DNA of 64,000 nucleotides from RHKX01 sp046330415 (GCA_046330415.1 JAXLSW010000014.1:100299-164298); one strand, 5' to 3'. Shown: positions 33,355 to 41,635, counted from the stretch's first letter. Notes: a model not told the origin generated them from the letters alone. A program made the numbers and translations.

Positions 33355-33633
33355 TCAGTTCAGGCTCGAACCACAGGAGGAGCAGCCGGCGGCCGTCATC
33401 TGCTCCTGATGGCAGACGGGGCACGTCGCCCTACCGACGGTCCTGAGCCCGTCGAGCGCCTCGAGGACGGCGTCCTCGAGGGTGCGCCCGCCCGCGGTGG
33501 CCCTGACGTCGAAGCCGCGGCGCGCAGCACGCGCGGGGATCTCGCCGCGACGACTCGGGCGGCCGATCCTGATCCTGCGGTCCCCATGGGAGCGGGTCCG
33601 CTCTCGTCTGGTGCTGGTCCTCATCTCGATCAC
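33355..33633 (-). CDS. Small zinc-ribbon protein downstream of lexA
   Basis: 92 aa. GTG 33633 overlaps the lexA stop (GTGA), so it is translationally coupled to lexA. The N-terminal half is very Arg-rich (TRRERTRSHGDRRIRIGRPSRRGEIPARAARR). The C-terminus has CPVC and CSSC knuckles 11 residues apart, a zinc ribbon. No family recognised; the basic tail suggests nucleic-acid binding. Being in the lexA mRNA it should be DNA-damage inducible. An alternative start is ATG 33624. Confidence 0.6.
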   Translation of the reverse strand: MIEMRTSTRRERTRSHGDRRIRIGRPSRRGEIPARAARRGFDVRATAGGRTLEDAVLEALDGLRTVGRATCPVCHQEQMTAAGCSSCGSSLN

Positions 33634-34235
33634 ACCCTTCTGAACACGCCGATCACCCGGCCGAGAACCTCGGCCTCCTTGGAGATGATCGGCTCGTAAG
33701 CGTCGTTCTCCGGCTGCAGCCGGACGCCTTCGGTCTCGTGGTAGAGGCGCTTGACGGTCGCCTCGCCCTCGATCATCGCGACCACGATCTGCCCGTCGTC
33801 GGCGTCCTCGACCGGGTGGACGACGACGTAGTCGCCGCCCAAGATGCCCGCGTCTCGCATCGAGTCGCCGCGGACCGCCAGCGCGTAGTCGCCGTCGTCG
33901 GCACCGATCATGGCCGGGATCTCGAGCTGATCCTCGATGTTCTCCTCGGCGAGGATCGGCGTACCCGCGGCGACCTGGCCGACCAGCGGCACCGCCGGGC
34001 GCATCACGCGCTTGGTTCGCTCGACGAGGATCTCGATCGCCCGCGGCTTCGAGGGGTCGCGGCGCAGAACGCCGGAGCGCTCGAGCTTGGCGAGATGCGC
34101 ATGGACGGTCGAAGGCGAGTGCAGCCCGAGGCCCTGCCCGATCTCACGCACCGTCGGCGGATAACCCGTCTTGTCGATCTGAGCCTTGATGAACTCGAAG
34201 ATCTCGCTCTGGCGCTTGGTCAGGTTCAGGTCCAT
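33630..34235 (-). CDS. lexA: LexA repressor
   Basis: 201 aa from ATG 34235 (AGGAGG 11 bases upstream; the in-frame GTG 34244 is only 2 bases from it). N-terminal winged helix (TKRQSEIFEFIKAQIDKTGYPPTVREIG). Cleavage site Ala90-Gly91 in GQVAAGTP, catalytic Ser125 in GDSM and Lys162 in ATVKRL. It represses SOS genes and self-cleaves when RecA filaments form. Its own promoter has a LexA box, and another is seen on the radical SAM gene in this window. Confidence 0.96.
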   Translation of the reverse strand: MDLNLTKRQSEIFEFIKAQIDKTGYPPTVREIGQGLGLHSPSTVHAHLAKLERSGVLRRDPSKPRAIEILVERTKRVMRPAVPLVGQVAAGTPILAEENIEDQLEIPAMIGADDGDYALAVRGDSMRDAGILGGDYVVVHPVEDADDGQIVVAMIEGEATVKRLYHETEGVRLQPENDAYEPIISKEAEVLGRVIGVFRRV

Positions 34236-34276
34236 GACGGACACAGCCTCCTAGGGTCTGGTTCGCGGGTCTTCTG

Positions 34277-34290
34277 GGAACACATGTTCG
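34277..34290. promoter_or_regulatory. LexA box upstream of lexA
   Basis: On the minus strand the site reads CGAACATGTGTTCC, an exact fit to the Bacillus-type consensus CGAACRNRYGTTYC. It is 42 bases upstream of the lexA ATG, suited to autoregulation. Confidence 0.85.
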
Positions 34291-34379
34291 TACCGTAGAG
34301 GGGTCGGCGGACGGATTCAAGCCCGACCGCTCTCACGACGCCCCCGACTCGCCCCGCCCCCTACAATCACGCGGCCCTC

Positions 34380-34466
<87 letters not shown>

Positions 34467-34812
34467 CTCTCTGGAGCCCATGGTCAAGCGCAATGCGCTC
34501 GATCGGGCTGCCCTGAGCAGGAACTTCAAACGTCGCCTTCCCTTCTATTGGCACCACTCTTGGTACCAATTTTTCGCGGGACTGCAGCTCGTTCGTCTCA
34601 CAGAGAAGGGGTCGTGCGCCTTCGCGTGGGAAGCGGGAATCCCGGGACGAACGGATCGAACGTACGGAATGGGGGTCTATAGCGCCCAACGACGTACGTT
34701 CGGTGACTTCGGCGAGGTGCCCGCAACGGACGAGCAGCGGAACCCTCGTTGTTGCCTGAGTCTCCAGGGGATCGCCAGGAGAGGTAGCGCTGCATGTGGC
34801 TACGCTCATGGG
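34467..34812. other. AT-richer tRNA-flanking region without a clear gene
   Basis: Downstream of tRNA-Leu. It holds a terminator (34547-34574) and a 10-bp inverted repeat CGAACGTACG/CGTACGTTCG (34657-34666, 34693-34702) that flanks a GTCTATAGC stretch. Open frames here lack domain or start evidence. Composition is less GC-rich than the neighbours. This is the kind of place where elements integrate, but no integrase or duplicated tRNA end is seen. Confidence 0.5.
34547..34574 (+). terminator. Intrinsic terminator after tRNA-Leu
   Basis: ATTGG-C-ACC (34547-34555) pairs with GGT-A-CCAAT (34562-34570) with one central mismatch and a 6-base loop, followed by TTTT. Position and T-run fit termination of the tRNA transcript. 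Confidence 0.7.
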
Positions 34813-35019
34813 GTGCGCATGGGGGCTTGGTCATTGCTGCTGGCTGCCTTGGCCTCTTCCGGCTGTGGGGGTCACCCCGGCGACGGGGAGTCGACCCCGA
34901 AGCAAGACACTGGGGTGACGGCGAAGCCGGTGTCCTTCCAGCTGCTCTCGAGAAGCACGGCCCCGGGCGAGGACGCCGGGGGACGAGGCGCTGACGCCTC
35001 GTCCCCGGCTGAACCTGCG
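34813..35019 (+). pseudogene. Truncated lipoprotein gene (remnant)
   Basis: GTG 34813 is preceded by TACGCT (34801-34806) with 6 bases between, a leaderless-type start. The product begins VRMGAWSLLLAALASSGCGG, a lipoprotein signal with lipobox ASSGC, then a polar linker. The frame then runs without a stop through the hairpin at 34979-35006 and deep into the antisense of the next gene. I take it as a gene whose body is lost; it might still make a short lipopeptide. Confidence 0.4.
34979..35006 (-). terminator. Hairpin at the 3' end of the HtaA-like gene
   Basis: GGGGACGAGGCG (34979-34990) and CGCCTCGTCCCC (34995-35006) form a perfect 12-bp stem with a CTGA loop. It lies 13 bases beyond the stop of the minus-strand gene at 35020. 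No T-tract. Confidence 0.65.
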
Positions 35020-35589
35020 TCAGGGCTGAGCCTTGACCTTCGCGACGCCGAGATCGGCGCCCGCGAGGTTCGGCAGCCCGAACGTCTGAGACAGAGCCTT
35101 CGCCGCGGTCCTCGCCAGCGAGACGCCCACGTTCGAGATGACGACGCGGTTGCCCTTCTCCTTGATCTTGGCCTTCTTGAGGTTCAGGTTGGCGAGGCGC
35201 ACCTTCGCCCCGTCAGCCCCTGCGACCTCGGCCTTGAGGACGTTCTTGGCACCGACCTTGATCGTGAAGTTCTCGAGCGTCAGCGCCGTGCCATGACTCG
35301 CGAACTCGAGCCCACCTGAATGGTTGATCTTGGCCTTGCCCTTGTCGAGGTCGACCTTCCCGTTGGTGATCGGGAAGACGAGCCCGTTCTTGCCGAGCTT
35401 GGCGTCGCCGGTCGGAGCGACGCTGACGCCGGCCGCCGAGAGCGCGTCCAGCGTGTCGGTGTTGGGGGCGAGGACGGTCTTGCCGCCCAGCTTCGCGGCG
35501 TTGGCCGCCGGTGCCGCGAGCAGGAAGAGAGCCAGCAGCGAGGCCAGAAGCACCAAGCTCCCGCCGCCGCGGCGTGTTCGGTCTTGCAT
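35020..35589 (-). CDS. Secreted HtaA-domain-like protein
   Basis: 189 aa from ATG 35589, with AAGGAGG six bases upstream. The signal peptide covers about residues 1-32 (GGGSLVLLASLLALFLLAAPAANA). The body has alternating beta-strand patterns similar to HtaA domains (KINHSGGLEFASHGTALTLENFTIKVG, then VRLANLNLKKA), which in corynebacteria bind heme; whether this one does is unknown. Divergent from the ECF sigma gene 123 bases away, so a link to that sigma factor is possible. Confidence 0.65.
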   Translation of the reverse strand: MQDRTRRGGGSLVLLASLLALFLLAAPAANAAKLGGKTVLAPNTDTLDALSAAGVSVAPTGDAKLGKNGLVFPITNGKVDLDKGKAKINHSGGLEFASHGTALTLENFTIKVGAKNVLKAEVAGADGAKVRLANLNLKKAKIKEKGNRVVISNVGVSLARTAAKALSQTFGLPNLAGADLGVAKVKAQP

Positions 35590-35712
35590 TCGGATCCTCC
35601 TTGGATCGGTTGATCTGGACATCGACTGCTCTACGGACTCCTCGCTCGGGCGGTTGAGTTCTTGTCCGGGGACCCCGCCGGGTGAAACCGATCGGCCGGC
35701 TCGCTCGTAGCA

Positions 35713-36321
35713 GTGAGGACCGTGAAGGCCGCAATCGACACGATCCGCTCGACTTCCAGCATCCTTCGGACACGCATGGGCGAGCGGGTCCGCGAATCCG
35801 ATGACATCGAGCTGGGCTTGGCCCTGGCCAAGCGCGACCCAAGGGCCCTCGCGACGCTCTACGAACGAGACGGGTCGGTCGTCCTCAGTTTCCTTCTCGG
35901 AGTGCTCAAGGACCGCCCCAACGCGGAGGACGTCCTCCAGCAGACCTTCCTCGAGGTGTGGCAGCGCGCGCCCACCTTCGACCCGGAACGCGGCCGCCTG
36001 CTCGCCTGGGTGATGACGATCGCCCGCAGCCGCGCCATCGACCAGTTGCGCAAGAAGGTCCCGGAGCCGATCGGCAGCCTCGGCGACGCGGAGGGAGCCG
36101 ATCAGGTCTTCGAGCAGGTCTCGCAGCTGAGCGATCGCTGGCTGCTTGTGGGTATGTTGCGGCGGATTCCGCGAGACGAGGCGGAGGTCATCAGGCTCCG
36201 CTTCTACTCAGAGCTCTCGCAGTCGGAGATCGCAGACCGAACGGGGATGCCACTCGGCACTGTGAAGACTCGGATGGTCAGCGGTCTGCGACGGCTCCGC
36301 GAGCTGATGGGCGAACGATGA
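35713..36321 (+). CDS. ECF-type RNA polymerase sigma factor
   Basis: 202 aa as annotated from GTG 35713; ATG 35776 (MGERVRESDD) is an equally likely start giving 181 aa. Region 2 is visible as LATLYERDGSVVLSFLLGVLKDRPNAEDVLQQTFLEVWQRA, and region 4 as LRRIPRDEAEVIRLRFYSELSQSEIADRTGMPLGTVKTRMVSGLRRLRELM. The wording is SigK-like, which matches the RskA-type anti-sigma gene overlapping its stop. It directs RNA polymerase to a small regulon once freed from the anti-sigma factor. Confidence 0.9.
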   Translation: MRTVKAAIDTIRSTSSILRTRMGERVRESDDIELGLALAKRDPRALATLYERDGSVVLSFLLGVLKDRPNAEDVLQQTFLEVWQRAPTFDPERGRLLAWVMTIARSRAIDQLRKKVPEPIGSLGDAEGADQVFEQVSQLSDRWLLVGMLRRIPRDEAEVIRLRFYSELSQSEIADRTGMPLGTVKTRMVSGLRRLRELMGER

Positions 36322-37019
36322 TGGAACCGAATCGCGATCTCGAGATTGCCGACTACCTCTCCGGAGAGCTCTCGGCCGAGGACCGCCGGCGCTTCGAGCG
36401 CGAACTCGCGGCCGACGAGACGCTCCGCGAGGAGGTCGAGTCCCTGCGGAGGATCACCGTCCAGTTGCAGGAGTCGGCGGACCTCGACCACACCGTCGTC
36501 GAGACGCCCGCGCTGACCCTGCCCGTCGAGGAGATCCCACCCGGTAATCCGACCGGCGGGTCGTCGCGGACATGGCTGCGGCCGAAGCTCGCGCTCGCCG
36601 CCCTCGCCGGCGCGGCCGCGGTCGCGGCCGTGGTGATCGTCCTCGTGGCAAGCAACGCGACGCAGAGCGTCGACCCCGGGTCGACCGTGGCCCTCTCTCC
36701 GATCGATGAGGGTCCCGCAGCGGCCCGCGGAGAGCTCCAATCGCGACAGGGCGAGCGTTCGGCGACGCTGACCGTAAGCGGACTGGCGCCGAGTGGCCAG
36801 AGCGACTACTACGAGGTGTGGTTGATCAGCCAGGGCCAACGTGAGCTGCTGCCTCTCGGGTCGTTCTCCGTCGGGGCGGATGGGAAGGCGGACGTCACCG
36901 TCGAGCTGCCCCTCGACTCCGAGCGGTTCCGCTTCGTCGACATCTCCCTCGAACCCGACGACGGCGATCCGAGCCACTCGGGCGATTCGGTGCTGCGAGG
37001 GCCGGCGTCGCTGAGCTGA
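36318..37019 (+). CDS. RskA-type anti-sigma factor
   Basis: 233 aa, ATG 36318 overlapping the sigma stop. A cytoplasmic N-terminal domain (LEIADYLSGELSAEDRRRFERELAADETLREEVESLRR) has the zinc-less anti-sigma pattern. One membrane helix lies at about residues 88-113 (KLALAALAGAAAVAAVVIVLVAS). The extracytoplasmic RskA domain follows (YYEVWLISQGQRELLPLGSFSVG to VDISLEPDDGDPSHSG). It should hold the ECF sigma factor at the membrane until proteolysis releases it. Confidence 0.87.
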   Translation: MMEPNRDLEIADYLSGELSAEDRRRFERELAADETLREEVESLRRITVQLQESADLDHTVVETPALTLPVEEIPPGNPTGGSSRTWLRPKLALAALAGAAAVAAVVIVLVASNATQSVDPGSTVALSPIDEGPAAARGELQSRQGERSATLTVSGLAPSGQSDYYEVWLISQGQRELLPLGSFSVGADGKADVTVELPLDSERFRFVDISLEPDDGDPSHSGDSVLRGPASLS

Positions 37020-37092
37020 TTCCGCTCGTCGAGTCACGTGGCCCTCCCGCCGCAGGCCTGGGGATTCAGCATCCCGGCGCCGCATTCGACGC

Positions 37093-37110
37093 ACCCCCCG
37101 AACGGGGGGT
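37093..37110. repeat. C6/G6 palindrome before the sensor kinase
   Basis: ACCCCCCG-AA-CGGGGGGT, arms of 8 bases, between the anti-sigma gene and the kinase. A close copy lies at 38927-38941 before fabD. It could be a terminator or a binding site. A second small hairpin (CCCGCG-TAAC-CGCGGG) follows at once. Confidence 0.5.
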
Positions 37111-37144
37111 CCCGCGTAACCGCGGGTTCCGCTCGGGTAGCTGA

Positions 37145-38305
37145 GGTATCCCGACCGAGACCGCGACCAGTCTGGGCGATGCCGGTGCCGCGCCGGTCGC
37201 CGACGCCTACGGGCCGATCCGCGGCGTCCTCCTGGAGCTGCTCGGCGCGCTGGACGAAGCCGCGGCCGGCTCCCCCCGCGCGTTCTTCGATCGGATCTGC
37301 CGGGGCATCTGCGAGCTGACTGAGATGACGCGGTGCGCGCTCCTGCTCTACGACGAGCGCGAGAAGCGGGTTCTGCCGGCGGGCAGCCACGGCATCCCCG
37401 AGGAGATCGTCGAGCAGCTGCACGGGACGATCGACGAGACCCCGATCGCGGCGCGGGCGCTGGCGTCCGACGCGGTGGTGGTCACCTCCGACCTCGCCGG
37501 CGCCATCCACCAGAGGCACCGGCAGATCCCCGGCGTCGAGACGATCGCGTGCGTGCCGATCGCGGCCGGCGAGCGCCGGCTCGGGGTGATGCTCTGCGAC
37601 AAGGGGGGCGGCTCCTTCGAGCTGGCGCAACCTCACAAGGACCTGATGTGGGCGCTCGGGAAGACGGCCGCCCTCGCGGCGAGCACCCGCCTCGCATTCG
37701 CCCAGCACGAGCGGGCGAAGATGCTGGCGGAGCGCGTGGCCCTGGCCCGCGAGGTGCACGACCGCGTGATCCAGCGGCTGTTCGGGATCTCGCTCGGACT
37801 GGGCTCGGGCAGGCAGCTCACAGTTGCCGAGCAGGAGCGCACCGCCGAGGAGCTGCGCTCGGCGCTAGAGGACCTGAGGACCGCGATGCAGGGCTCGGGG
37901 GCACTGGGTTCGGCCCCGAGCGCGACCCTCGTCGATGAGGTGGCCCGCCTCAGCTCCCACTACCCCGACGTCGAGTTCTCCGTCGCGATCGGCTTCGAAC
38001 CGCCTCCGGCCTCGCAGGCGCTGGCGCAGTCGATCCTCGCCGAGGCGCTCCACAACGCCCAGCGGCACGCCCGCCCGAACCTGGTCGAGATCGCGGCTCA
38101 CGACGACGGCGGCGCGTTCGTGCTCGAGGTCCGCAACGACCGCACGACCGACGGCGATGCGCCGCGCGGGCGTCAAGGCATCGGCCTGCAGCTCGCCGCC
38201 CTCGACGCCCTCAAGTCGGGCGGGATCCTCGAGTTCGGGCCGACTGGCGAGGGCGGCTGGCGGGTGCGTCTGGTCGCACCGCTTGGGGGTGCGGAGCGTG
38301 GATGA
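37145..38305 (+). CDS. GAF-domain sensor histidine kinase (NarL-type partner)
   Basis: The coding frame is open from 37145 (after TGA 37142-37144), but the first ATG/GTG/TTG in frame is ATG 37325. The family-like GAF beginning (FFDRICRGICELTEMTRCALLLYD) starts upstream of that ATG, so the true start is probably a rare codon or is lost; 37145 is the outer limit. The GAF domain is followed by the HisKA_3 box AREVHDRVIQRLFGISLGLG and an ATPase domain (ALHNAQRHARPNLVEI, GQGIGL-like GRQGIGLQLAAL). No membrane helices, so a cytosolic sensor. Overlaps the response regulator gene. Confidence 0.8.
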   Translation, partial: GIPTETATSLGDAGAAPVADAYGPIRGVLLELLGALDEAAAGSPRAFFDRICRGICELTEMTRCALLLYDEREKRVLPAGSHGIPEEIVEQLHGTIDETPIAARALASDAVVVTSDLAGAIHQRHRQIPGVETIACVPIAAGERRLGVMLCDKGGGSFELAQPHKDLMWALGKTAALAASTRLAFAQHERAKMLAERVALAREVHDRVIQRLFGISLGLGSGRQLTVAEQERTAEELRSALEDLRTAMQGSGALGSAPSATLVDEVARLSSHYPDVEFSVAIGFEPPPASQALAQSILAEALHNAQRHARPNLVEIAAHDDGGAFVLEVRNDRTTDGDAPRGRQGIGLQLAALDALKSGGILEFGPTGEGGWRVRLVAPLGGAERG

Positions 38306-38903
38306 GACGGCGGACGATCTCAGCGTCCTCATCGTGGACGACCACGACGTCGTCCACTGGGGGTTCAAGGTCCTCCTCTCCAAGCAGTCCTGGGTCACCT
38401 CCTGCGACAGCGCAGCGAACGCCGCCGATGCGCTCGCGGTCGTCCGGGCGAAGCCGGTCGACATCGCCCTCGTCGACCTCTTCCTCGGCGGCGAATCCGG
38501 GGCCGAGCTCTGCGAGGAGATCAGGCGGGTCTCCCCCGCCACCCGGGTTCTGCTGATCTCAGGCGCCGGGCGGATCTCCCCGGCCGCGGCGGAGGCCGCC
38601 GGCGCAAGCGGTTTCGTCTCGAAGGACTGGCGCGCGGCGGACGTCACCATGGCGCTGCGGATGGTGGCCCGGGGGATGACCGTGTTCGAACCGTCCGCGG
38701 AGGGTCCCGCACCGCTGAGCGCCCGTGAGCGCCAGGTGCTCAGCCTGATCGGCGAGGGCGCCACGAACGCCGAGATCGCCGGCCGCCTCCACCTCTCCCC
38801 CCACACCGTCAAGGACTACACGAGCGCGCTCTACCGCAAGCTCGACGTGCGCAACCGCTCCGAGGCCGCCCGCCGAGCCGAGCAGCTCGGCCTCGGCACC
38901 TGA
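38298..38903 (+). CDS. NarL/LuxR-family response regulator
   Basis: 201 aa from GTG 38298 (GTG 38289 also possible), overlapping the kinase stop. Receiver domain with Asp14/Asp15, phospho-acceptor Asp60 in ALVDLFLGG and the conserved Lys in FVSKDW. C-terminal LuxR helix-turn-helix: LSARERQVLSLIGEGATNAEIAGRLHLSPHTVKDYTSALYRKL. Pairs with the GAF kinase. The fatty-acid synthase operon starts 92 bases downstream and is a candidate target. Confidence 0.9.
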   Translation: MDETADDLSVLIVDDHDVVHWGFKVLLSKQSWVTSCDSAANAADALAVVRAKPVDIALVDLFLGGESGAELCEEIRRVSPATRVLLISGAGRISPAAAEAAGASGFVSKDWRAADVTMALRMVARGMTVFEPSAEGPAPLSARERQVLSLIGEGATNAEIAGRLHLSPHTVKDYTSALYRKLDVRNRSEAARRAEQLGLGT

Positions 38904-38926
38904 GTCCCCCGGCTTTCTGCCGCAGT

Positions 38927-38995
38927 CCCCCGGAACGGGGGGTATAGCCGCGGATCGCTGGAACGTCGCGCCGTCGCGGAGTAACAACGCGGCAG
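38927..38995 (+). promoter_or_regulatory. fabD upstream region: palindrome and promoter
   Basis: CCCCCG-GAA-CGGGGG (38927-38941) may end the regulator mRNA or bind a regulator; it resembles 37093-37110. A GGAAC (38960-38964) and TAACAA (38982-38987) are 17 bases apart, with 8 bases to ATG 38996. GGAAC is a typical ECF-sigma -35, and an ECF sigma factor is encoded 3 kb upstream. The -10 is weak, so this is a suggestion only. Confidence 0.4.
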
Positions 38996-39847
38996 ATGCG
39001 CACCGCGTTCCTCTTCCCCGGGCAGGGAGCCCCCGCCGCCGAGTGGCGCGAGGCGACCGCGACCCTGAGGCCGGATCTGCTCGAGCGCGCCGAGCTGATC
39101 CTCGGATCTGATCCGTTCGAGCACCTCGGCGAGGGAACCGAGTGGGATCAGCCCGCTATCTACTGCGCGTCGCTCGCCGCGTTCACGGGAACGCCGCCGC
39201 GGGCGGTCCTCCACGCCGGCCATTCGCTCGGCGAGGTCGCGGCGCTCGCGTGCGCCGGCGCCTTCAGCGACGCCGACGGACTCGCCGCGGTAGCCGCGCG
39301 CGGACGGCTGATGGCCGCGGCAGCGACCGCGAACGGGGGCGGCGCGATGCTCGCGGTCGGCGCCGCGGCCGGTGAGCTCGCGGAGCTGTCTGAGCGGTTC
39401 GGCCTGACGATCGCCAACCTCAACTCGCCCGAGCAGACCGTCCTCTCCGGCCCCGGCGACGGCGTCGAGGGGATGGAGGCCGAGCTTCGCGAGCGGCGCG
39501 TCCGGGCCAAGCGCCTGCCCGTCTCGGGCGCCTTCCACTCGCCCGAGATGAGGTCGGCGGCCGAGGGGTTCCGCGAGGTGCTGGAGGAGATCGAGGTCGG
39601 TACCCCCTCGGTCCCCGTGATCAGCGGGCGCACGGGCGAGCCCTTCGAGGACGTCAGGGCGGAGCTCGCCGCCGCCATCGTCGAGCCGGTCCGCTGGATC
39701 GACGTCGTGGCTGCCCTGGAGCGGCGGGGAATCGAGCGCTGCGTCGAGGTCGGGCCGGGCCGGGCGCTGAGCAACATCGTCAGGCGCAGCACGGGCGGAA
39801 GCATCGTCGCCGAGCGGGCGCCGGAGCCGGAGCGATCCCATGCGTGA
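38996..39847 (+). CDS. fabD: Malonyl-CoA:ACP transacylase
   Basis: 283 aa, slightly shorter than average. It loads malonyl groups on acyl carrier protein. N-terminal FLFPGQG; catalytic Ser77 in GHSLGE; later SGAFHSPEM with the catalytic His and VEVGPGRALSNIVRR. First gene of a nine-gene fatty-acid-synthase operon in which most neighbours overlap. Its stop overlaps fabH by 8 bases. Confidence 0.94.
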   Translation: MRTAFLFPGQGAPAAEWREATATLRPDLLERAELILGSDPFEHLGEGTEWDQPAIYCASLAAFTGTPPRAVLHAGHSLGEVAALACAGAFSDADGLAAVAARGRLMAAAATANGGGAMLAVGAAAGELAELSERFGLTIANLNSPEQTVLSGPGDGVEGMEAELRERRVRAKRLPVSGAFHSPEMRSAAEGFREVLEEIEVGTPSVPVISGRTGEPFEDVRAELAAAIVEPVRWIDVVAALERRGIERCVEVGPGRALSNIVRRSTGGSIVAERAPEPERSHA

Positions 39848-40844
39848 GGCGTCCCTCGCCGCCCCGGGGACCGCGGCGGCTCACATGCCTTCGCTGCGAA
39901 CCGCATCGATCCTCGGGATCGGGACAGCGCTGCCGCGTCGCCGGGTAGCCAGCGAGGAGATCGCCCTCAGACATGGGATCGACGCCTCCTGGATCCACCA
40001 GCGGACCGGCGTGAGCGAGCGCCGCTTCGCCGAAGCCGGTGAATCGCTCACGGGCCTCGCAAGCGCGGCAGCGCGGGAAGCGCTCGCGGCTGCCGGGGTG
40101 GAAGCCGGCGAGGTCGGGCTGGTCCTCGTCGCGTCGCTCACGCAGGACGATCTGCTCCCGAACGCGGCGCCGCTCGTCGCCGGCGAGATTGGCGCCGACG
40201 GAGCCTTCGCGTGCGACCTCGGCGCGGCGTGCACCGGGTTCCTGAGTGGCCTCTCCCTTGCGGCGTCGCAGGTCGAGAGCGGTCGTACCGACCTCGCACT
40301 CGTGGTCGGCGCCGACCTGCTCTCGCGGGTCACCGACCACGACGACCGCAAGACCTCGGGGCTCTTCGGCGACGGTGCGGGAGCCGCCGTGGTCGGCACC
40401 GGTGGCGGCGGCGAGATCGAGCGCCTCCTGCTTCGCTCCGACGCCCGCCGCGCCGACTGCATCGTCGCCGACCACCGTGAACGGCTGATCAGGATGCGCG
40501 GTCAGGACACCTTCCGGGCCGCGGTCGACGAGCTGAGCGCGATCACACGTGAGGTGCTCGACGAGCAGGACCTCGATCCGCAGGACGTGGACCTGTACGT
40601 GTTCCACCAGGCGAACGCGCGCATCACCCGCGCCGTCGGCGAGCGCCTCGGACTGCCCCGGGAGCGCGTTGTCGACTGCATCGAACGCCTCGGCAACACC
40701 TCCGCCGCGACGCTTCCCCTGGCGCTCGCCGAGGCGCACCGCAGCGGCATGCTGGCTTCCGGTGACCGCGTGCTGCTGGCCACGTTCGGAGCCGGTCTCG
40801 TCTGGGGCGGCGGGCTGATCCGCTGGGACGGCGAGATCTCGTGA
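39840..40844 (+). CDS. fabH: 3-oxoacyl-ACP synthase III
   Basis: 334 aa from ATG 39840. Starts fatty-acid synthesis by condensing acyl-CoA with malonyl-ACP. Catalytic triad: Cys131 in DLGAACTGF, His in YVFHQANARI and Asn in RLGNTSAATLPLAL. The N-terminal 17 residues precede the usual beginning (TASILGIGTALP), so ATG 39885 is an alternative start. It overlaps fabD upstream and fabG downstream. Confidence 0.94.
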   Translation: MREASLAAPGTAAAHMPSLRTASILGIGTALPRRRVASEEIALRHGIDASWIHQRTGVSERRFAEAGESLTGLASAAAREALAAAGVEAGEVGLVLVASLTQDDLLPNAAPLVAGEIGADGAFACDLGAACTGFLSGLSLAASQVESGRTDLALVVGADLLSRVTDHDDRKTSGLFGDGAGAAVVGTGGGGEIERLLLRSDARRADCIVADHRERLIRMRGQDTFRAAVDELSAITREVLDEQDLDPQDVDLYVFHQANARITRAVGERLGLPRERVVDCIERLGNTSAATLPLALAEAHRSGMLASGDRVLLATFGAGLVWGGGLIRWDGEIS

Positions 40845-41584
40845 GCGCGGCGATCGAGGAACGAGGCTGCGCGCTGGTCACGGGTGCCTCCCGCGGGATC
40901 GGCGCCGCGACGGCAGCCGCGCTCGCCGACCGTGGCTGGGCTGTGGCGCTCGTCTGCCGCTCCTCGGCCGCCGAGGCTGGCGAGGTGGCCGCCGCCATCC
41001 AGAGCTCAGGGGGACGGGCCGAGGTGATCGTCGCCGACGTCGCCGACCCGGACTCTCCGGCGCCGACGTTCGCCGAGGCGGAGCGGCTGCTCGGGCCGGT
41101 CGCTGTCCTGGTCAATAACGCCGGCATCACCGCCGACGGGCTCGCTCCGCGGATGGAGGACGAGAGCTGGACCCGCGTGCTCGACACCAACCTCTCGGGG
41201 GCCTTCCGGATGACGCGACGGGCGCTCGGGCCGATGATGCGGGCCCGGTGGGGCCGCATCGTCAACGTCGGGTCGGTGGTCGGGCGCCGCGCCAACCCCG
41301 GCCAGGCGAACTACGCCGCCGCCAAGGCGGGGCTCGAGGGGATGACCCGCACGGTCGCCGCCGAGGTGGCGAGGCGAGGCATCACCGTCAACGCCGTCGC
41401 GCCCGGGCTGATCGACACCCGGCTCACCGAGCATGGCGTCGCGGCCGAGCTCGCCGAGCGGATCCCGGCCCGGCGAGCCGGCACACCGGCCGAGGTCGCG
41501 GCCTGCATCAGCTTCCTCGCCTCCGACGAGGCGTCCTACGTGAACGGAACGACCCTGACAGTCGACGGCGGGATGACCGCCTGA
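40841..41584 (+). CDS. fabG: 3-oxoacyl-ACP reductase
   Basis: 247 aa short-chain dehydrogenase, GTG 40841 overlapping the fabH stop. NADPH site TGASRGIG near residue 16, NNAGIT, catalytic Ser in NVGSVVG and Tyr/Lys in YAAAKAG. The C-terminus is VNGTTLTVDGGM. It reduces 3-oxoacyl-ACP in the elongation cycle. An AG-rich 51-base gap with repeated ACGAATGA units separates it from acpP. Confidence 0.93.
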   Translation: MSAAIEERGCALVTGASRGIGAATAAALADRGWAVALVCRSSAAEAGEVAAAIQSSGGRAEVIVADVADPDSPAPTFAEAERLLGPVAVLVNNAGITADGLAPRMEDESWTRVLDTNLSGAFRMTRRALGPMMRARWGRIVNVGSVVGRRANPGQANYAAAKAGLEGMTRTVAAEVARRGITVNAVAPGLIDTRLTEHGVAAELAERIPARRAGTPAEVAACISFLASDEASYVNGTTLTVDGGMTA

Positions 41585-41635
41585 GAGAAGCCGAAGAAGA
41601 CGAATGAAACGAATGAGACGAAGGAGATGAACCGG

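Noticed and set aside
34467..34812. Possible tRNA-anchored integration site
   Set aside because: No integrase gene, no duplicated tRNA 3' end and no flanking direct repeat could be found in the window.
37034..37759. Minus-strand frame ending with a CVEC...CGG motif like a zinc ribbon
   Set aside because: It lies opposite the sensor kinase and the rest of the frame is low-complexity; the cysteine pattern is likely chance.
41581..41635. ACGAATGA-type short direct repeats before acpP as a possible CRISPR or regulatory array
   Set aside because: Only two or three imperfect units of about 11 bases without spacers; best seen as an AG-rich leader carrying the ribosome site.
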